From an uncultured Acetatifactor sp. (lineage in GTDB: Bacteria; Bacillota; Clostridia; Lachnospirales; Lachnospiraceae), in contig CAJUAP010000102.1 of the NCBI GenBank assembly GCA_910584435.1, positions 1 to 6,320 on the forward strand: a stretch of 6,320 nt of DNA, given 5' to 3'. Below, one piece after another: positions 6,014 through 6,320 of the stretch (the first letter of the stretch is position 1; each line of letters begins with the position of its first letter). A model generated the notes under the pieces. The model saw only the letters and a list, made by a program, of their open reading frames with translations. It had not been told where the DNA came from and made no database searches. Made by a program: the position numbers and the translations under genes.

Positions 6014-6143
6014 TATGATAGATACATAAACAAAGGAGCTGTGGGGTTTTAACAAATTGGGGTTAGGGTTCTGTCAGCTTCGACAAACAGCAACACTGCT
6101 TCGGCAGTTTCCTATATACCTTTCTCTTTCATGTTATCCCTTA
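6014..6143 (+). ncRNA. Possible small RNA or leader ending at the terminator
   Basis: A -10-like TATGAT (6014-6019) is followed by AAAGGAG (6032-6038) with no start codon at usable distance except GTG at 6041, which gives a three-codon frame. Downstream, ACTGC-TTCG-GCAGT (6095-6108) is a perfect stem with the very stable cUUCGg loop, and TGTC/GACA make a weaker stem in 6072-6085. The strong terminator begins at 6144. GGAGCTG (6035-6041) is complementary to CAGCTCC (6151-6157) in the terminator's left arm, so an alternative fold could hide the ribosome-site-like sequence or break the terminator. No known riboswitch core was recognised. The -35 is weak. It may equally be decayed sequence before a terminator. 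Confidence 0.3.
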
Positions 6144-6181
6144 AAAACAGCAGCTCCGGTATTTACCGGAGCTGCTGTTTT
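6144..6181. terminator. Strong bidirectional intrinsic terminator
   Basis: AAAACAGCAGCTCCGGT (6144-6160) and ACCGGAGCTGCTGTTTT (6165-6181) form a perfect 17-bp stem with an ATTT loop. The arms end in A and T runs, so the hairpin has a U-tract on both strands. It would stop plus-strand transcripts from the membrane-protein side and minus-strand transcripts entering from the right end, which is typical between convergent genes. Confidence 0.93.
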
Positions 6182-6228
6182 ATATCCATTACATCCATCA
6201 TTCTACTCCGAATCCCACTTGTTTATTT

Positions 6229-6320
6229 TTAAATGTTGCCAGAATCAGCAGCCCGCAATATAATGATCCTGAATCCGTGAAACTCATTGTTTTTATATGC
6301 CAATCTACAATCAGATTGGC
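6229..6320 (-). CDS. Possible C-terminal end of a convergent gene (partial)
   Basis: On the minus strand a frame is open from the window edge to TAA at 6231-6229, giving 29 residues that include CRLAYKNN and HGFRIIILR. This resembles the extreme C-terminus of formylglycine-generating-enzyme-like (SUMF1 fold) domains, which commonly end in a C-R...N...G-F-R pattern. The stop lies 48 bases before the bidirectional terminator, as expected for a gene ending there. The fragment is too short to prove coding. An 8-bp inverted repeat (6299-6320) in the same bases is an alternative explanation for conserved-looking sequence. Treat as a hint only. Confidence 0.3.
   Translation of the reverse strand, partial: QSDCRLAYKNNEFHGFRIIILRAADSGNI
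6299..6320. repeat. 8-bp inverted repeat at the window edge
   Basis: GCCAATCT (6299-6306) and AGATTGGC (6313-6320) are exact reverse complements around ACAATC. The right side is cut by the window end, so the stem may be longer. On the minus strand no T-run follows; on the plus strand what follows is not visible. It may be a truncated terminator, an operator, or chance within a coding end. Confidence 0.5.

Noticed and set aside
6057..6263. Plus-strand TTG-started frame of 68 codons
   Set aside because: It runs straight through the strong terminator, its ribosome-site-like AAGGAG is 18 bases upstream, and no protein family is recognised.

Overview
The window looks like a chromosomal stretch from a Gram-positive, low-to-mid GC anaerobe of the Clostridia, most likely Lachnospiraceae. 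This placement is inferred from three things: purine-rich Shine-Dalgarno sites ahead of the main genes, a PrcB-type lipoprotein, and a tandem CmpB-type membrane protein of a kind common in that family. No species can be named from the sequence alone.

Layout. Bases 1-102 are a G-rich 22-bp tandem repeat. Bases 103-821 hold no convincing gene. They do carry three adjacent hairpins (262-359), a minus-strand intrinsic terminator (145-188) and a minus-strand extended -10 box (773-781), which together could be a minus-strand non-coding transcription unit. A small lipoprotein gene with a PrcB C-terminal-type domain lies on the minus strand (822-1247). A plus-strand 1-acyl-glycerol-3-phosphate acyltransferase gene (plsC type, 1363-2103) diverges from it. 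Next comes a cytoplasmic heparinase II/III-family protein (2206-4275), whose coding sequence contains an in-frame 42-bp minisatellite. An array of about nine 28-bp repeats (4322-4571) separates it from a ten-helix membrane protein made of two CmpB-type domains (4610-5941). The right end has a strong bidirectional terminator (6144-6181), a possible small RNA or leader before it, and possibly the last codons of a convergent minus-strand gene.

How the genes relate. The acyltransferase (phosphatidic acid synthesis at the membrane) and the heparinase-like protein are co-oriented, 102 bp apart, with no intrinsic terminator between them, so read-through is likely. The membrane protein has its own possible promoter signals and the repeat array upstream. 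The four main proteins do not form an obvious pathway and look like ordinary accessory or housekeeping genes.

The unusual content is the repeats. Three unrelated tandem-repeat families (periods 22, 42 and 28 bp) lie in 6.3 kb. The 28-bp unit has a promoter-like layout, TTGTCA, 17 bp, CATATT, in almost every copy. The other notable part is the structured gene-free stretch at the left end.
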